From: Candidatus Methylopumilus planktonicus
GTDB lineage: Bacteria > Pseudomonadota > Gammaproteobacteria > Burkholderiales > Methylophilaceae
NCBI RefSeq assembly: GCF_000981505.1
Contig: NZ_LN827929.1
Location: 1,178,001-1,242,000, forward strand
Length of the DNA stretch: 64,000 nucleotides
Direction of reading: 5' to 3'
A program made the position numbers and the translations under genes. The notes beneath the pieces were generated by a model. The model did no database searches and was not told where the DNA came from. It was given only the letters and a program-made list of their open reading frames with translations. The stretch's first letter is position 1, and each line of letters begins with the position of its first letter. This document shows positions 41,418 through 51,092 of this stretch, piece by piece.

Positions 41418-44234
41418 TTATTTTAGGTAAGGTTTTAGGTATTTACCCGTATAACTCTTCTTATTGTTGGCAACTTCTTCAGGTGTGCCTTCCGCAATAA
41501 TTTCACCACCACCGTCACCACCTTCAGGGCCTAAATCGATCACCCAGTCTGCGGTTTTAATCACATCTAAATTATGTTCAATGATGACAATGGTATTTCC
41601 AGCATCACGAAGCTTATGGATCACGTCAAGCAATAACTGAATATCGGCAAAATGAAGTCCAGTGGTTGGCTCATCTAAAATATAAAGTGTTGTGCCTGTA
41701 TCGCGCTTTGAAAGCTCTAACGCCAATTTAACACGCTGCGCTTCACCGCCCGAGAGTGTCGTCGCATTTTGACCTAGAGTGATATAACCTAAGCCCACTT
41801 CAATGAGGGTACGTAATTTTTTTTCAACCGCAGGAATGGCATTAAAAAATTGGTGGGCTTGTTCAACGGTCATCGATAAAACTTCATGGATATTTTTACC
41901 TTTAAATTGAATCTCTAAAGTTTCACGGTTATAACGTTTCCCTTGGCAAATATCACAGGGGACATATACATCTGGTAAGAAATGCATTTCAACTTTTATA
42001 ACACCATCTCCCTCACACGCTTCGCATCGACCGCCTTTAACGTTAAATGAGAAACGGCCTGGCCCATAACCTCGGTTTCGGCTTTCATTAAGCTGTGCAA
42101 AAAGTTCTCGCGTGGGGGTAAATAGTCCTGTGTATGTTGCAGGATTGGATCTAGGTGTTCTTCCAATCGGACTTTGATCAACATCGACGACTTTATCAAA
42201 AAAGTCTAGGCCTTTAATCGATGCATGCTCAGCAGGCTCAGTATGGCTGCCGTATAAATGATGCGCGACGGCACGATAGAGCGTATCGTTAATGAGGGAT
42301 GACTTGCCACTGCCTGACACACCGGTAACACATGTGAGAAGGCCAATCGGTAATTTTAAATGTACATTTTTTAAATTATTTCCCTTGGCACCTTTTAACT
42401 CTAACCATTTCAAAGTGCGTGGCAATAGGCGTTTATTTTTATATTTGATTTCTTTACGACCACTAATATAGTGACCTGTCAGTGACTTAGGATGTTTGGC
42501 AATCATCTTAGGTGTGCCTTCAGCCACTATATAACCCCCATGTTCACCTGCACCTGGGCCAATATCGACCACATGATCAGCGCTCATAATCGCATCTTGA
42601 TCGTGCTCAACGACGATCACGGTATTACCTAAATCGCGCAATCTCTTTAAGGTTTCAAGTAAACGATCGTTATCACGTTGATGGAGTCCAATCGATGGTT
42701 CATCGAGCACATACATGACGCCCGTTAAACCACTGCCAATCTGTGAAGCTAGACGAATACGTTGTGCCTCACCACCGGATAAAGTTTCAGCTGATCGGGA
42801 AAGTGACAAATAATCTAAACCGACATTCACTAAAAATTTTAAGCGGCTCGTAATTTCATATATGATTTTTTCAGCAATGGTTTTTTTAGCTCCTTTAAGT
42901 TTAAGCGACTCAAAAAAATGTACCGTTTCTTTTAAAGGGGTATTGCATATTTCATGGATATTTTTTTTACCCACTTTGACATGTCTTGCTTCAATGCGTA
43001 AGCGTGAACCTTGGCATGCAGGGCAGGTTTGCATATTCAAATATTTTGCGAGCTCATCTCGCACAGTGCCTGAATCGGTTTCGTGATAACGACGTTTTAA
43101 ATTATTTAAGATGCCTTCAAAGCTATGCATCTTTTTGTTAATTTGGCCGCGCTCATTGAGATAAGAAAAACTAATCTGCTCACTCCCGCTGCCATTCAAA
43201 ATGACGTCTTGAATTTTTTCAGGAATCTCTTCAAAAGCAATTTCTAAATCAAATTTATAATGCTCACTTAATGATTGAAGGAGTTGAAAATAAAATTGAT
43301 TGCGCTTGTCCCAACCTTTAATAGCACCAGATGCAAGAGACAAATGTGGGAAAGCCACCACGCGTTTTGGATCAAAGAAATTAATATTACCAAGTCCATC
43401 ACACTCAGGGCAGGCTCCCATTGGATTATTAAATGAGAAAATACGCGGCTCTAATTCCTCCAAAGAATAATCGCAAAGCGGACATGCAAATTTCGCTGAG
43501 AAGAGATGAGATTTATTGGTATCCATTTCAATCGCAATCATCTTGCCATCAGCAAGCCTTAATGCAGTTTCGGTCGACTCTGTAATGCGCTGTTTAATTT
43601 CTGGGTTAATTTTAATGCGATCAACCACCACATCAACTTGATGTTTTTTTGTCTTCGTGAGTTTTGGTAGGGCATCAATTTCATAAATCTCACCATCGAT
43701 GCGCAAACGAATAAATCCTTGCGCTTTTAAATCTTCAAATAAATCTTGTTGCTCACCCTTTCGACTATTGACGATAGGAGCCAACAACATAATTTTTGTA
43801 TCATTGGGGAGGGCTAATAATGTATCCACCATTTCGGATACCGTTTGTGATTCCAAAGTATGTTCGTGTGTGGGACATTCAGGCTCGCCTGCTCTTGCAT
43901 AAAGAAGCCTTAAGTAATCATGAATTTCAGTGACCGTACCTACAGTGGAGCGAGGATTATGTGAAGTCGATTTTTGTTCAATGGAAATGGCAGGAGATAA
44001 ACCTTCGATTAAATCAACATCTGGTTTATTCATGCGCTCTAAGAATTGACGTGCATAAGCCGATAAAGACTCCACGTATCTTCGCTGTCCTTCAGCATAT
44101 AGCGTATCAAAAGCTAAAGATGATTTGCCGGAACCAGATAGGCCTGTAATCACAATCAATTTATTACGTGGTAAATCGAGTGAAATATTTTTTAAATTAT
44201 GGGTTCTAGCCCCGCGAATCTTAATCGTATCCAT
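41418..44234 (-). CDS. uvrA: Excinuclease ABC subunit A (UvrA)
   Basis: A 938-residue UvrA from the ATG at 44234 (MDTIKIRGARTHNLKNISLD); an in-frame ATG at 44324 would add 30 residues reaching into the divergent gene. Two ABC modules: Walker A GLSGSGKS (31-38) and GVSGSGKS in the second half; signature LSGGEAQR twice. Zinc modules CPLCDYS...CPECDGLG and CEACEGDG...CDICQG. It recognises bulky DNA lesions with UvrB. No LexA box is visible upstream. Confidence 0.97.
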   Translation of the reverse strand: MDTIKIRGARTHNLKNISLDLPRNKLIVITGLSGSGKSSLAFDTLYAEGQRRYVESLSAYARQFLERMNKPDVDLIEGLSPAISIEQKSTSHNPRSTVGTVTEIHDYLRLLYARAGEPECPTHEHTLESQTVSEMVDTLLALPNDTKIMLLAPIVNSRKGEQQDLFEDLKAQGFIRLRIDGEIYEIDALPKLTKTKKHQVDVVVDRIKINPEIKQRITESTETALRLADGKMIAIEMDTNKSHLFSAKFACPLCDYSLEELEPRIFSFNNPMGACPECDGLGNINFFDPKRVVAFPHLSLASGAIKGWDKRNQFYFQLLQSLSEHYKFDLEIAFEEIPEKIQDVILNGSGSEQISFSYLNERGQINKKMHSFEGILNNLKRRYHETDSGTVRDELAKYLNMQTCPACQGSRLRIEARHVKVGKKNIHEICNTPLKETVHFFESLKLKGAKKTIAEKIIYEITSRLKFLVNVGLDYLSLSRSAETLSGGEAQRIRLASQIGSGLTGVMYVLDEPSIGLHQRDNDRLLETLKRLRDLGNTVIVVEHDQDAIMSADHVVDIGPGAGEHGGYIVAEGTPKMIAKHPKSLTGHYISGRKEIKYKNKRLLPRTLKWLELKGAKGNNLKNVHLKLPIGLLTCVTGVSGSGKSSLINDTLYRAVAHHLYGSHTEPAEHASIKGLDFFDKVVDVDQSPIGRTPRSNPATYTGLFTPTRELFAQLNESRNRGYGPGRFSFNVKGGRCEACEGDGVIKVEMHFLPDVYVPCDICQGKRYNRETLEIQFKGKNIHEVLSMTVEQAHQFFNAIPAVEKKLRTLIEVGLGYITLGQNATTLSGGEAQRVKLALELSKRDTGTTLYILDEPTTGLHFADIQLLLDVIHKLRDAGNTIVIIEHNLDVIKTADWVIDLGPEGGDGGGEIIAEGTPEEVANNKKSYTGKYLKPYLK

Positions 44235-44309
44235 GCAACTTAAGCTTTTTAAAGGTAACCTGCTAATATACGAAATTATTCGAAAATAAGAAATATCTAA
44301 TTCAAGTTT

Positions 44310-45716
44310 ATGAAGATAGAACAAGGTATGACCCCGCTCGAAATTCGATCCAGCTTAAGCCTGGCATCGATCTTCGGCTTAAGAATGTTAGGCATGTTTT
44401 TAATCCTACCTATTTTTGCTATTTACGCGGAAAGCTTACCCGGAAGCCCCTCGGCTTTCCAAGTGGGACTTGCATTAGGGTCTTACGGCCTCACTCAGGC
44501 TTTATTTCAATTACCTTTCGGTATGTTGTCTGACCGTTATGGACGGAAAAACATTATCTATATTGGCCTGCTTTTATTTGCTTTAGGCTCATTTGTTTCA
44601 GGATACTCAGACGATATCAATATCATTATTTTAGGCCGTGCGATTCAAGGGGCGGGGGCGATTTCCGCGGCGATTACAGCGCTTGTAGCAGATTTAACAA
44701 GGGATGAACATCGCACCAAAGCGATGGCCATGATTGGAGCGACAATTGGTATTACTTTTGCCTTATCTTTAATGGGCGCTCCGGTATTAAATCACCTCAT
44801 AGGTGTGCCTGGTATTTTTATGCTGACAGGTTTTTTATCATTGTCAGCTATTTTAGTCGTACGTTTTGTAGTCCCCACCCCTTTAAATATAAATACTTCC
44901 AAAACATTAAAAGAGCCTGCCCCCTCATTTAAATCCATTTTAAAAAATAAAGAACTCTCTCGCTTAAATTTTGGGATCTTTGCACTTCATGCGGCTCAAA
45001 TGGCGATGTTTATTGTGGTTCCCATAGCACTAGCCACTTCAGGTGGTATGGATGTCAATCAGCACTGGAAAGTTTATCTACCTGTACTTCTAAGTTCTTT
45101 CGTCTTTATGGTTCCTATCATTATCCTGAGCGAAAAATTTAATAGAGCGAAGCTTGTATTTATTAGCTCTATTTTTCTGATGCTCATTGCCCAACTGATG
45201 TTTGGCATTTTAATTAATGTTTTTTGGGGTCTAGTGGCATCTCTTTTTGTCTACTTCGTAGCTTTTAATGTTTTAGAGGCAAGCTTGCCGAGTTTGATCA
45301 GTAAAATTGCCCCGCCAAGCGCTAAAGGGACGGCGATTGGGGTGTATAATACCTGTCAGTCATTAGGTGTTTTTTTTGGCGGTTTATTAGGTGGTTTATT
45401 AGCGGATGTTGGTGGTAGTTTTTCAGTATTTTCGTTTTGTGCCATTTTGATGACGTTGTGGGTAGGTTTTGCGTTATCGATGAAAGCACCTCCCGCAATT
45501 AAAACCTTAATGTTTATGATTCAAAATAAATCATTACTCAAAAGCCCTAAACAATTAGCAACAGTGCAACAAAAATTAAAAAAAATAAAAGGTGTGCGTG
45601 ACGTCTTGATCTTGCTTGAAGAGGGCAAGGTGATGGTCAAAGTCAACAAGCACGAAACGATTCATGAAGCATCAATTATTCGGTTACTAGGAGGAAAACA
45701 TGGCGTCAGTGAATAA
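44310..45716 (+). CDS. MFS transporter, YajR-like, with C-terminal ferredoxin-like (YAM) domain
   Basis: A 468-residue major facilitator with 12 helices. The motif-A loop is GMLSDRYGRKNIIYIGLL, and GRAIQGAGAISAA is typical of drug-efflux MFS. After the last helix, residues ~400-468 form a beta-alpha-beta domain (IKGVRDVLILLEEGKVMVKVNKHE) like the YAM domain of YajR. Substrate is unknown. Its last 17 bases overlap the ssb start, so the two are co-transcribed. Confidence 0.87.
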   Translation: MKIEQGMTPLEIRSSLSLASIFGLRMLGMFLILPIFAIYAESLPGSPSAFQVGLALGSYGLTQALFQLPFGMLSDRYGRKNIIYIGLLLFALGSFVSGYSDDINIIILGRAIQGAGAISAAITALVADLTRDEHRTKAMAMIGATIGITFALSLMGAPVLNHLIGVPGIFMLTGFLSLSAILVVRFVVPTPLNINTSKTLKEPAPSFKSILKNKELSRLNFGIFALHAAQMAMFIVVPIALATSGGMDVNQHWKVYLPVLLSSFVFMVPIIILSEKFNRAKLVFISSIFLMLIAQLMFGILINVFWGLVASLFVYFVAFNVLEASLPSLISKIAPPSAKGTAIGVYNTCQSLGVFFGGLLGGLLADVGGSFSVFSFCAILMTLWVGFALSMKAPPAIKTLMFMIQNKSLLKSPKQLATVQQKLKKIKGVRDVLILLEEGKVMVKVNKHETIHEASIIRLLGGKHGVSE

Positions 45717-46188
45717 AGTGATTTTAATGGGTAATTTAGGCAAGGATCCTGAAGTGCGATTTATGCCCAATGGGGACGCGGTGTGCAATTTTAGTATTGC
45801 AACGACAGACAACTGGAAAGATAAGAACGGTGAAAAGCAAGAGCGTACCGAGTGGCATAATATTGTCATGTATCGAAAGTTAGCCGAGATCGCAGGTGAA
45901 TATTTAAAAAAAGGTCGTCCTGTATTTATTGAAGGCAGACTTCAAACACGCAAATGGCAAACAAAAGAAGGTCAAGATCGCTACACTACAGAAATCATCG
46001 CAGATAGCATGCAAATGTTAGGCAGTCGGGATAGCGGCGGTGCTTCAAGTGGCTCATCAAGTGCACCTAGTCAACCAGCATCACAAGGTAATGATGAGTT
46101 TAATCAAGCCCCTCAAAGAACAAGTGGCGCACCTCAGGCAGCGGCTGCAACAAACTTTGATGATTTCGAAGACGACATTCCTTTTTAA
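45700..46188 (+). CDS. ssb: Single-stranded DNA-binding protein SSB
   Basis: A 162-residue SSB: OB fold MASVNKVILMGNLGKDPEVR, FSIATTDNWKDKNGEKQERTEWHNIV, a Ser/Gln/Pro-rich linker (~108-150) and the acidic tip DDFEDDIPF used to recruit replication partners. An excellent ribosome site AGGAGG lies 5 bases before the ATG, inside the MFS gene. fmdB follows after 3 bases. Confidence 0.97.
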   Translation: MASVNKVILMGNLGKDPEVRFMPNGDAVCNFSIATTDNWKDKNGEKQERTEWHNIVMYRKLAEIAGEYLKKGRPVFIEGRLQTRKWQTKEGQDRYTTEIIADSMQMLGSRDSGGASSGSSSAPSQPASQGNDEFNQAPQRTSGAPQAAAATNFDDFEDDIPF

Positions 46189-46191
46189 TTC

Positions 46192-46452
46192 ATGCCTATT
46201 TTTGATTTCACATGTCAAGCTTGCGGATGTTCTAAAGAATTGCTTCGCAAAATTTCAGATCCGATTTTGATGGCATGTCCTGAGTGCCATAAAAAGACTT
46301 TCAAAAAACAAGTCTCAGCACCAAGCTTTCAATTGACCGGCTCTGGATGGTATGTCACAGATTTTAAAAATAAAGCAAAAGAGAGTTCAGCAAAAGCTGA
46401 TACAAAAACTGAAACCAAAAAAGATGCGAGCGCATCTTCAACCTCGAGTTAA
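46192..46452 (+). CDS. FmdB-family zinc ribbon protein
   Basis: An 86-residue protein with MPIFDFTCQACGCSKELLRK at the start and CPECHK, forming one four-Cys zinc ribbon, then APSFQLTGSGWYVTDFK and a Lys/Ser-rich tail. FmdB-like genes are common next to DUF502 and aspS in betaproteobacteria. The role is unknown; regulator of amidase genes is the historical annotation. Confidence 0.9.
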   Translation: MPIFDFTCQACGCSKELLRKISDPILMACPECHKKTFKKQVSAPSFQLTGSGWYVTDFKNKAKESSAKADTKTETKKDASASSTSS

Positions 46453-46460
46453 TTTTAAAT

Positions 46461-47072
46461 ATGTTTAAACGTTATTTTTTAACAGGCTTACTTGTCCTTG
46501 TTCCCTTAGCGATTACGATATGGGTGCTTACTTCACTCATTCATTTCCTAGACCAAACACTTATTTGGTTGCCTTACGATTACCAGCCAAAAAACTTTTT
46601 TGGATTTGATGTTCCAGGCTTAGGTGTTCTTTTAACGGTCGGTGTGATTCTAGGTATTGGACTCTTAGCGTCTAATTTATTTGGCCGTCAATTTTTAAAG
46701 CTATGGGAATTATTGCTTTCAAGACTTCCATTTGTAAATTCTATTTACTCTAGTATCAAGCAAGTATCCGATACTTTATTTTCAGAATCAGGTCGTGCAT
46801 TTAATAAAGCCGTGCTCATTCATTATCCCAATCGCGATACTCGGACGATTGCATTTTTGACAGGCGAACCTAGCCCTGATATTGCAAAACATTTAAAAGG
46901 CAAACACGTGAGTGTCTATGTGCCTACAACACCTAATCCCACCTCAGGATTTTTTCTGATGGTCGCTAAAAAAGATATTGTGGAGCTTGATATTAGTGTC
47001 GATCAGGCATTGAAATATGTCATCTCCATGGGAGTTGTTCCTCCTAAGCAAAAAAAACAAAAAATTAATTAA
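46461..47072 (+). CDS. DUF502 family membrane protein
   Basis: A 203-residue protein with two membrane helices (about 5-28 and 52-75) followed by a cytoplasmic or periplasmic domain: LPFVNSIYSSIKQVSDTLF, VLIHYPNRDTRTIAFLTGE, VPTTPNPTSGFFLMV. This is the DUF502 signature, found in bacteria and plant COV proteins. Molecular function is unknown. It sits between fmdB and aspS with short gaps. Confidence 0.9.
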   Translation: MFKRYFLTGLLVLVPLAITIWVLTSLIHFLDQTLIWLPYDYQPKNFFGFDVPGLGVLLTVGVILGIGLLASNLFGRQFLKLWELLLSRLPFVNSIYSSIKQVSDTLFSESGRAFNKAVLIHYPNRDTRTIAFLTGEPSPDIAKHLKGKHVSVYVPTTPNPTSGFFLMVAKKDIVELDISVDQALKYVISMGVVPPKQKKQKIN

Positions 47073-47096
47073 TAATTTACTAAAGAGACTTTAAGA

Positions 47097-48884
47097 ATGA
47101 TGCGCACGCATTACTGTGGTGATTTAAATAAAACACATATTGGAGAGACCGTCACGGTATGTGGCTGGGCTCATCGTCGACGTGATCATGGTGGTGTTAT
47201 CTTCATTGATCTTCGTGATCGCGAAGGAATCGCACAAATTGTGATCGATCCTGATACAAAAGAAACATTTGCCACTGCAGAGTCAATTCGTAATGAATTC
47301 GTATTAAAAGTTATATGTAAAGTAAGATCTCGTCCAGAAGGCACAGTTAATTTAAATATCCCAACAGGTGAAGTTGAATTGCTAGCTTCCGCCATTGAAA
47401 TTTTAAATCCTTCATTAACACCCCCATTTATGCTCGATGACGATTCCATTTCAGAAATGATTCGTCTTGAATATCGCTTTATGGATCTTCGTCGTCCGAT
47501 GATGCAAAATAATTTACGTCTTCGCTATCGAGTAGCTAAAGTCTTACGAGATTTTTTAGATGAAAACGGATTTATGGAAATTGAAACACCCATGTTGACT
47601 CGAAGCACACCTGAAGGTGCTCGTGATTATTTAGTACCTTCTCGCATTCATGCAGGTGAATTTTTTGCACTCCCTCAGTCTCCTCAATTATTTAAGCAAT
47701 TGTTAATGGTGTCAGGTTTTGATCGTTACTTCCAAATCACTAAGTGTTTTCGCGATGAAGATTTAAGGGCCGATCGTCAGCCTGAATTTACACAAGTCGA
47801 TATTGAAACTTCATTTATGAATGAAGAAGACATTATGGCCATGGTCGAAAAAATGATTCGTGAGATGTATAAGAAAGTCGCATCCATTGATTTGCCAACT
47901 CGATTCCAGCGTATGACATACCTTGAAGCGATGTATAAATATGGCTCAGATAAACCTGATATGCGTGTGACTCTAGAAATTACTGAGTTGACTGATGTGA
48001 TGAAGGATGTCGACTTTAAAGTTTTTTCAAGTGCAGCCACTATGAAAGGTGGTCGCGTCGTGGCATTAAGAGTTCCAAACGGATCCGCGATCACACGTTC
48101 TGAAATTGATGCTTATACTGAATTTGTCAAAATCTATGGCGCTAAGGGTTTAGCTTATATCAAGATTAACGACGTCAATGAATTAAACGAGACGGGCCTT
48201 CAAAGCCCCATTGTTAAAAATATTCATGTGAATGCATTAAAAGCGATCATTGAAAAAACAGGAGCCGCAAATGGCGATATTATTTTCTTTGGTGCAGATA
48301 AAGAAAAAGTTGTGAATGAAGCTCTAGGTGCATTACGTCTTAAAGTTGGTCATGAAAAAAATCATGTGGATGGAAGGCTATGGGCACCGCTATGGGTGGT
48401 TGATTTCCCCATGTTTGAACATGATGAAGAAACCGATCGATGGGTCGCTATCCATCACCCATTTACGGCCCCTAAAGAAGGTCATGAAGATTTGTTAGTG
48501 ACTGACCCAGGTAAATGCCTATCTAAAGCTTACGACATGGTGATCAATGGTTGGGAAGTTGGCGGTGGATCGATTCGTATTCACGAAGAAAAGGTCCAGT
48601 CTAAAGTATTCGATGCATTAAAGATTTCAAAAGAAGAGGCTAAAGAAAAATTTGGATTCCTGCTTGATGCTCTCCAATACGGAGCTCCTCCGCATGGTGG
48701 CCTAGCCTTTGGTCTTGATCGACTTGTGACTTTATTAGCAGGGGCAGAATCAATTCGTGATGTGATTGCGTTTCCTAAAACACAGCGCGCTCAATGTCTT
48801 CTTACTAAAGCACCAAATGCGGTCGATGAAAAACAATTACGTGAGCTCCATATTCGTCTTCGCACCCCGCAACCCACTACCTAA
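47097..48884 (+). CDS. aspS: Aspartyl-tRNA synthetase AspS
   Basis: A 595-residue class II synthetase of bacterial type: OB anticodon domain (GWAHRRRDHGGVIFIDLRDREG), motif 2 region FRDEDLRADRQPEFTQVDIE, the GAD insertion (~290-410) and motif 3 GGLAFGLDRLVTLLAGAESIRD. It charges tRNA-Asp; whether it is discriminating cannot be read with certainty. Two adjacent ATGs can start it. Confidence 0.97.
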   Translation: MMRTHYCGDLNKTHIGETVTVCGWAHRRRDHGGVIFIDLRDREGIAQIVIDPDTKETFATAESIRNEFVLKVICKVRSRPEGTVNLNIPTGEVELLASAIEILNPSLTPPFMLDDDSISEMIRLEYRFMDLRRPMMQNNLRLRYRVAKVLRDFLDENGFMEIETPMLTRSTPEGARDYLVPSRIHAGEFFALPQSPQLFKQLLMVSGFDRYFQITKCFRDEDLRADRQPEFTQVDIETSFMNEEDIMAMVEKMIREMYKKVASIDLPTRFQRMTYLEAMYKYGSDKPDMRVTLEITELTDVMKDVDFKVFSSAATMKGGRVVALRVPNGSAITRSEIDAYTEFVKIYGAKGLAYIKINDVNELNETGLQSPIVKNIHVNALKAIIEKTGAANGDIIFFGADKEKVVNEALGALRLKVGHEKNHVDGRLWAPLWVVDFPMFEHDEETDRWVAIHHPFTAPKEGHEDLLVTDPGKCLSKAYDMVINGWEVGGGSIRIHEEKVQSKVFDALKISKEEAKEKFGFLLDALQYGAPPHGGLAFGLDRLVTLLAGAESIRDVIAFPKTQRAQCLLTKAPNAVDEKQLRELHIRLRTPQPTT

Positions 48885-48896
48885 AAAAATAGCGGC

Positions 48897-49271
48897 ATGA
48901 TTTTATCTATCAATCATATTCAGCTTGTCGCAGAAAAAGATTTAGTCATTCAACTTAAAGATTTCTACTGTAATGTGGTAGGACTCACCGAGGGCTTTCG
49001 ACCCGCATTTGAACGCTTTGGTTTTTGGTTATATATTGGCGACAAAGATGTTTTACATCTCATCACACCTAAAGAGGGTGATGGTCGCTCTCCTCAAAAA
49101 TCCTCATTCGACCATGTGGCTTTTAAGACAGATCACTATCAAGACGTATTAAAAAAACTTAAAAGGCTTAATATTCCTTTCGATGAAAAACCTATCCCAG
49201 GGATGTCTGCACACCAAATTTTTTTAAAAGACCCAGCAGGCAATCGAGTCGAACTAAATTTCGAATCATAA
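48897..49271 (+). CDS. VOC/glyoxalase-family protein
   Basis: A 124-residue single vicinal-oxygen-chelate domain: INHIQLVAEKDLVIQLKDFYCNVVGL (metal His near 7), FGFWLYIGDKDVLHLI (His), FDHVAFKT (His) and FLKDPAGNRVELNFE (Glu). The four ligands of a VOC metal site are present. Substrate is unknown. It follows aspS by 12 bases and is the last core gene before the glycosyltransferase block. Confidence 0.87.
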   Translation: MILSINHIQLVAEKDLVIQLKDFYCNVVGLTEGFRPAFERFGFWLYIGDKDVLHLITPKEGDGRSPQKSSFDHVAFKTDHYQDVLKKLKRLNIPFDEKPIPGMSAHQIFLKDPAGNRVELNFES

Positions 49272-49290
49272 AAATTTTTTAAAATTAATT

Positions 49291-50364
49291 ATGATCAAAA
49301 TAAGTGCTATAAAAATTCAAAGGCTTCTAAAAGAGTCTTTATTTTTATGTCGCCAAGGAAAAATAGTTGAGGCAAAAAAAATTTATTATAGTCTTCTGGA
49401 TTCAATACCAAATCACCCTGAAGTACTTGGTAATCTCGGAACGATAGAGTTGCAAGAAGGCAATACTGTCCTTGGTATTTTATATCTTCAAAAGGCAATA
49501 ATTTCTAGTCCTAATGAAATAAATTTCATTCTCAATCTTGCTAATGGACTCATAGAGACTGGAAGGGCTAATGAGGCTTTAAATTACCTTGAGACGGCAG
49601 AAAACCTTAATCCGAATTTAATAAATGTGTTATACAACAAAGCGCGCGCTTTAAAAGCTTTAAACAAATTTACTGATGCAATAGTATGTCTTGATAAATG
49701 CTTACAAAAAGAACCAAAAAATTATTTAGCATTAGTTGATCATGGATTTCTGCATAATTTAATTAATAATTATCACTTTGCAATAGAGTCCTATTCTAAA
49801 GCTATTCAAGTTAATCCTAATCACTTTATGACATATTATAATCGTGGAATTGCTTATGAAAATTTAAATGATCTTAATGATGCGCTTAAAGATTATAATC
49901 TTGCCATTCAAAAAAATCCTCAATTTGAACTTGCAATGTTCAATAAATGCGGGGTTTTTATCAAACAAAAAAAATTCATTGAAGCATTAGATTTAATTAA
50001 TGATCTAATACATGGTAATAAATTTAATGAACACTATTTCATAAAAAAATCTTTCATTTATGAAGAAATTAAAGATTTTGATAAAGCAATTGATAATTAT
50101 GACTATGCAATTAAACTTAATACAGAATCAAAAGAAGCCAAAGCAAAAAAAAGTTATCTTTACCTAGCATTGGATTTATTTAAAGATGGCTGGATACTCT
50201 ATGAAAACAGATTTTGGGATAAAGCTATAAAATCTCAAATTAAACCATTGCTTAGGGAATTTAATACATCAGATAAAACAATCTTTATTTGGGCAGAACA
50301 AGGTATTGGTGATCAAATCATTTATGCTAGTTTATTATTCGATGCTTTCAAAACGAAAAAATAA
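49291..50364 (+). CDS. TPR-glycosyltransferase copy A, TPR part (frameshifted before the transferase domain)
   Basis: 357 residues: about eight TPR units (LGNLGTIELQEGNTVLGILYL, YNRGIAYENLNDLNDALKDYN), then FKDGWILYENRFWDK and the start of a GT-B-like domain (IFIWAEQGIGDQIIYASLLFD). An A-run of six at 50356-50361, five in copy B, shifts the frame to a stop at 50364. With three such insertions removed, the gene would reach 51084 and encode about 596 residues, like copy B (590). It is either a pseudogene, a slippage gene, or affected by sequence error. Confidence 0.75.
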   Translation: MIKISAIKIQRLLKESLFLCRQGKIVEAKKIYYSLLDSIPNHPEVLGNLGTIELQEGNTVLGILYLQKAIISSPNEINFILNLANGLIETGRANEALNYLETAENLNPNLINVLYNKARALKALNKFTDAIVCLDKCLQKEPKNYLALVDHGFLHNLINNYHFAIESYSKAIQVNPNHFMTYYNRGIAYENLNDLNDALKDYNLAIQKNPQFELAMFNKCGVFIKQKKFIEALDLINDLIHGNKFNEHYFIKKSFIYEEIKDFDKAIDNYDYAIKLNTESKEAKAKKSYLYLALDLFKDGWILYENRFWDKAIKSQIKPLLREFNTSDKTIFIWAEQGIGDQIIYASLLFDAFKTKK

Positions 50365-51092
50365 ATTTTACGTTTCCGTAGACTCCAGACTTATTAGTCT
50401 TTTTTAAACGATCTTTCTCTCAATTTGATAATGTCACTTTTATTTCAGCAGATGAAAAACTATTAGAGTCAAAATATGATTTTCATTTACCCATGGGTAG
50501 TTTAGGTAAATTTTTCAGAAATTCAATCCAAGATTTTGATACGCATCCCTTAGCTTATTTAAAAGCAGATCAAAGAGAAGTTGATTCTCTCAAAAAAGAA
50601 TTAAAAAAAGAGGGTTTTAAAGTATGTGGTATTTCATGGAAAAGTAATAATAAAGAGATTGGGGAAGCTAAAACTTTATCTCTAACACAGCTTCTACCAA
50701 TACTTTCAATACCAAATACTATTTTTATAGATTTACAATATGATGATAATTTAGAAGAAAAAGAAAAATTTTTTAAATGAATATGGCATTGAAATAAAAT
50801 CTATCAATGAAATTGATAACTATAATAATTTAGATGGATTAACTTCATTAATCGATGCATGTGATTATATAGTCACAATAAGCAATGCTACTGCACATAT
50901 TGCAGGTGCATTGCATAAGGAAACTTATTTGCTTTTACCTTATGCTTTTGGAAAAATTTGGTATTGGGGTGAGTCTCGCGATTACTCATTATGGTATCCT
51001 GCTGTAAAAATATATCGAAATACTAAATCCCATTCATGGGATGAAACAATTGATGATTTATCAAAAAAAATAAGGGCAAGATAATGGGTGAG
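50260..51092 (+). repeat. Direct repeat copy A of an ~830-bp glycosyltransferase 3' module
   Basis: From TTTAATACATCAG to ATGGGTGAG this block repeats at 52035-52864. By eye the two are identical except for three one-base insertions in copy A: A5 to A6 (50356-50361), T5 to T6 (50400-50405) and T5 to T6 (50769-50774). The lengths (833 versus 830) agree with this. The block includes the TAATG overlap and first bases of the next gene in both cases. Confidence 0.93.
50365..51084 (+). pseudogene. Frameshifted glycosyltransferase domain of copy A
   Basis: The DNA keeps the whole C-terminal transferase domain of copy B, but in three frames because of two further one-base insertions. The middle piece is readable at 50493-50780 (MGSLGKFFRNSIQ...), the last piece from about 50775 to the stop at 51084 (ISNATAHIAGALHKETYLLLP). 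The net +3 restores the original frame at the end. No substitution relative to copy B was seen, so decay, if real, is very recent. Confidence 0.8.

Noticed and set aside
44235..44309. LexA (SOS) box upstream of uvrA
   Set aside because: No CTG-N10-CAG-type operator with a good match was found in the short divergent gap.
50493..50780. 95-codon frame as a separate gene
   Set aside because: It is the middle frame of the frameshifted copy A transferase, matching copy B residue by residue.
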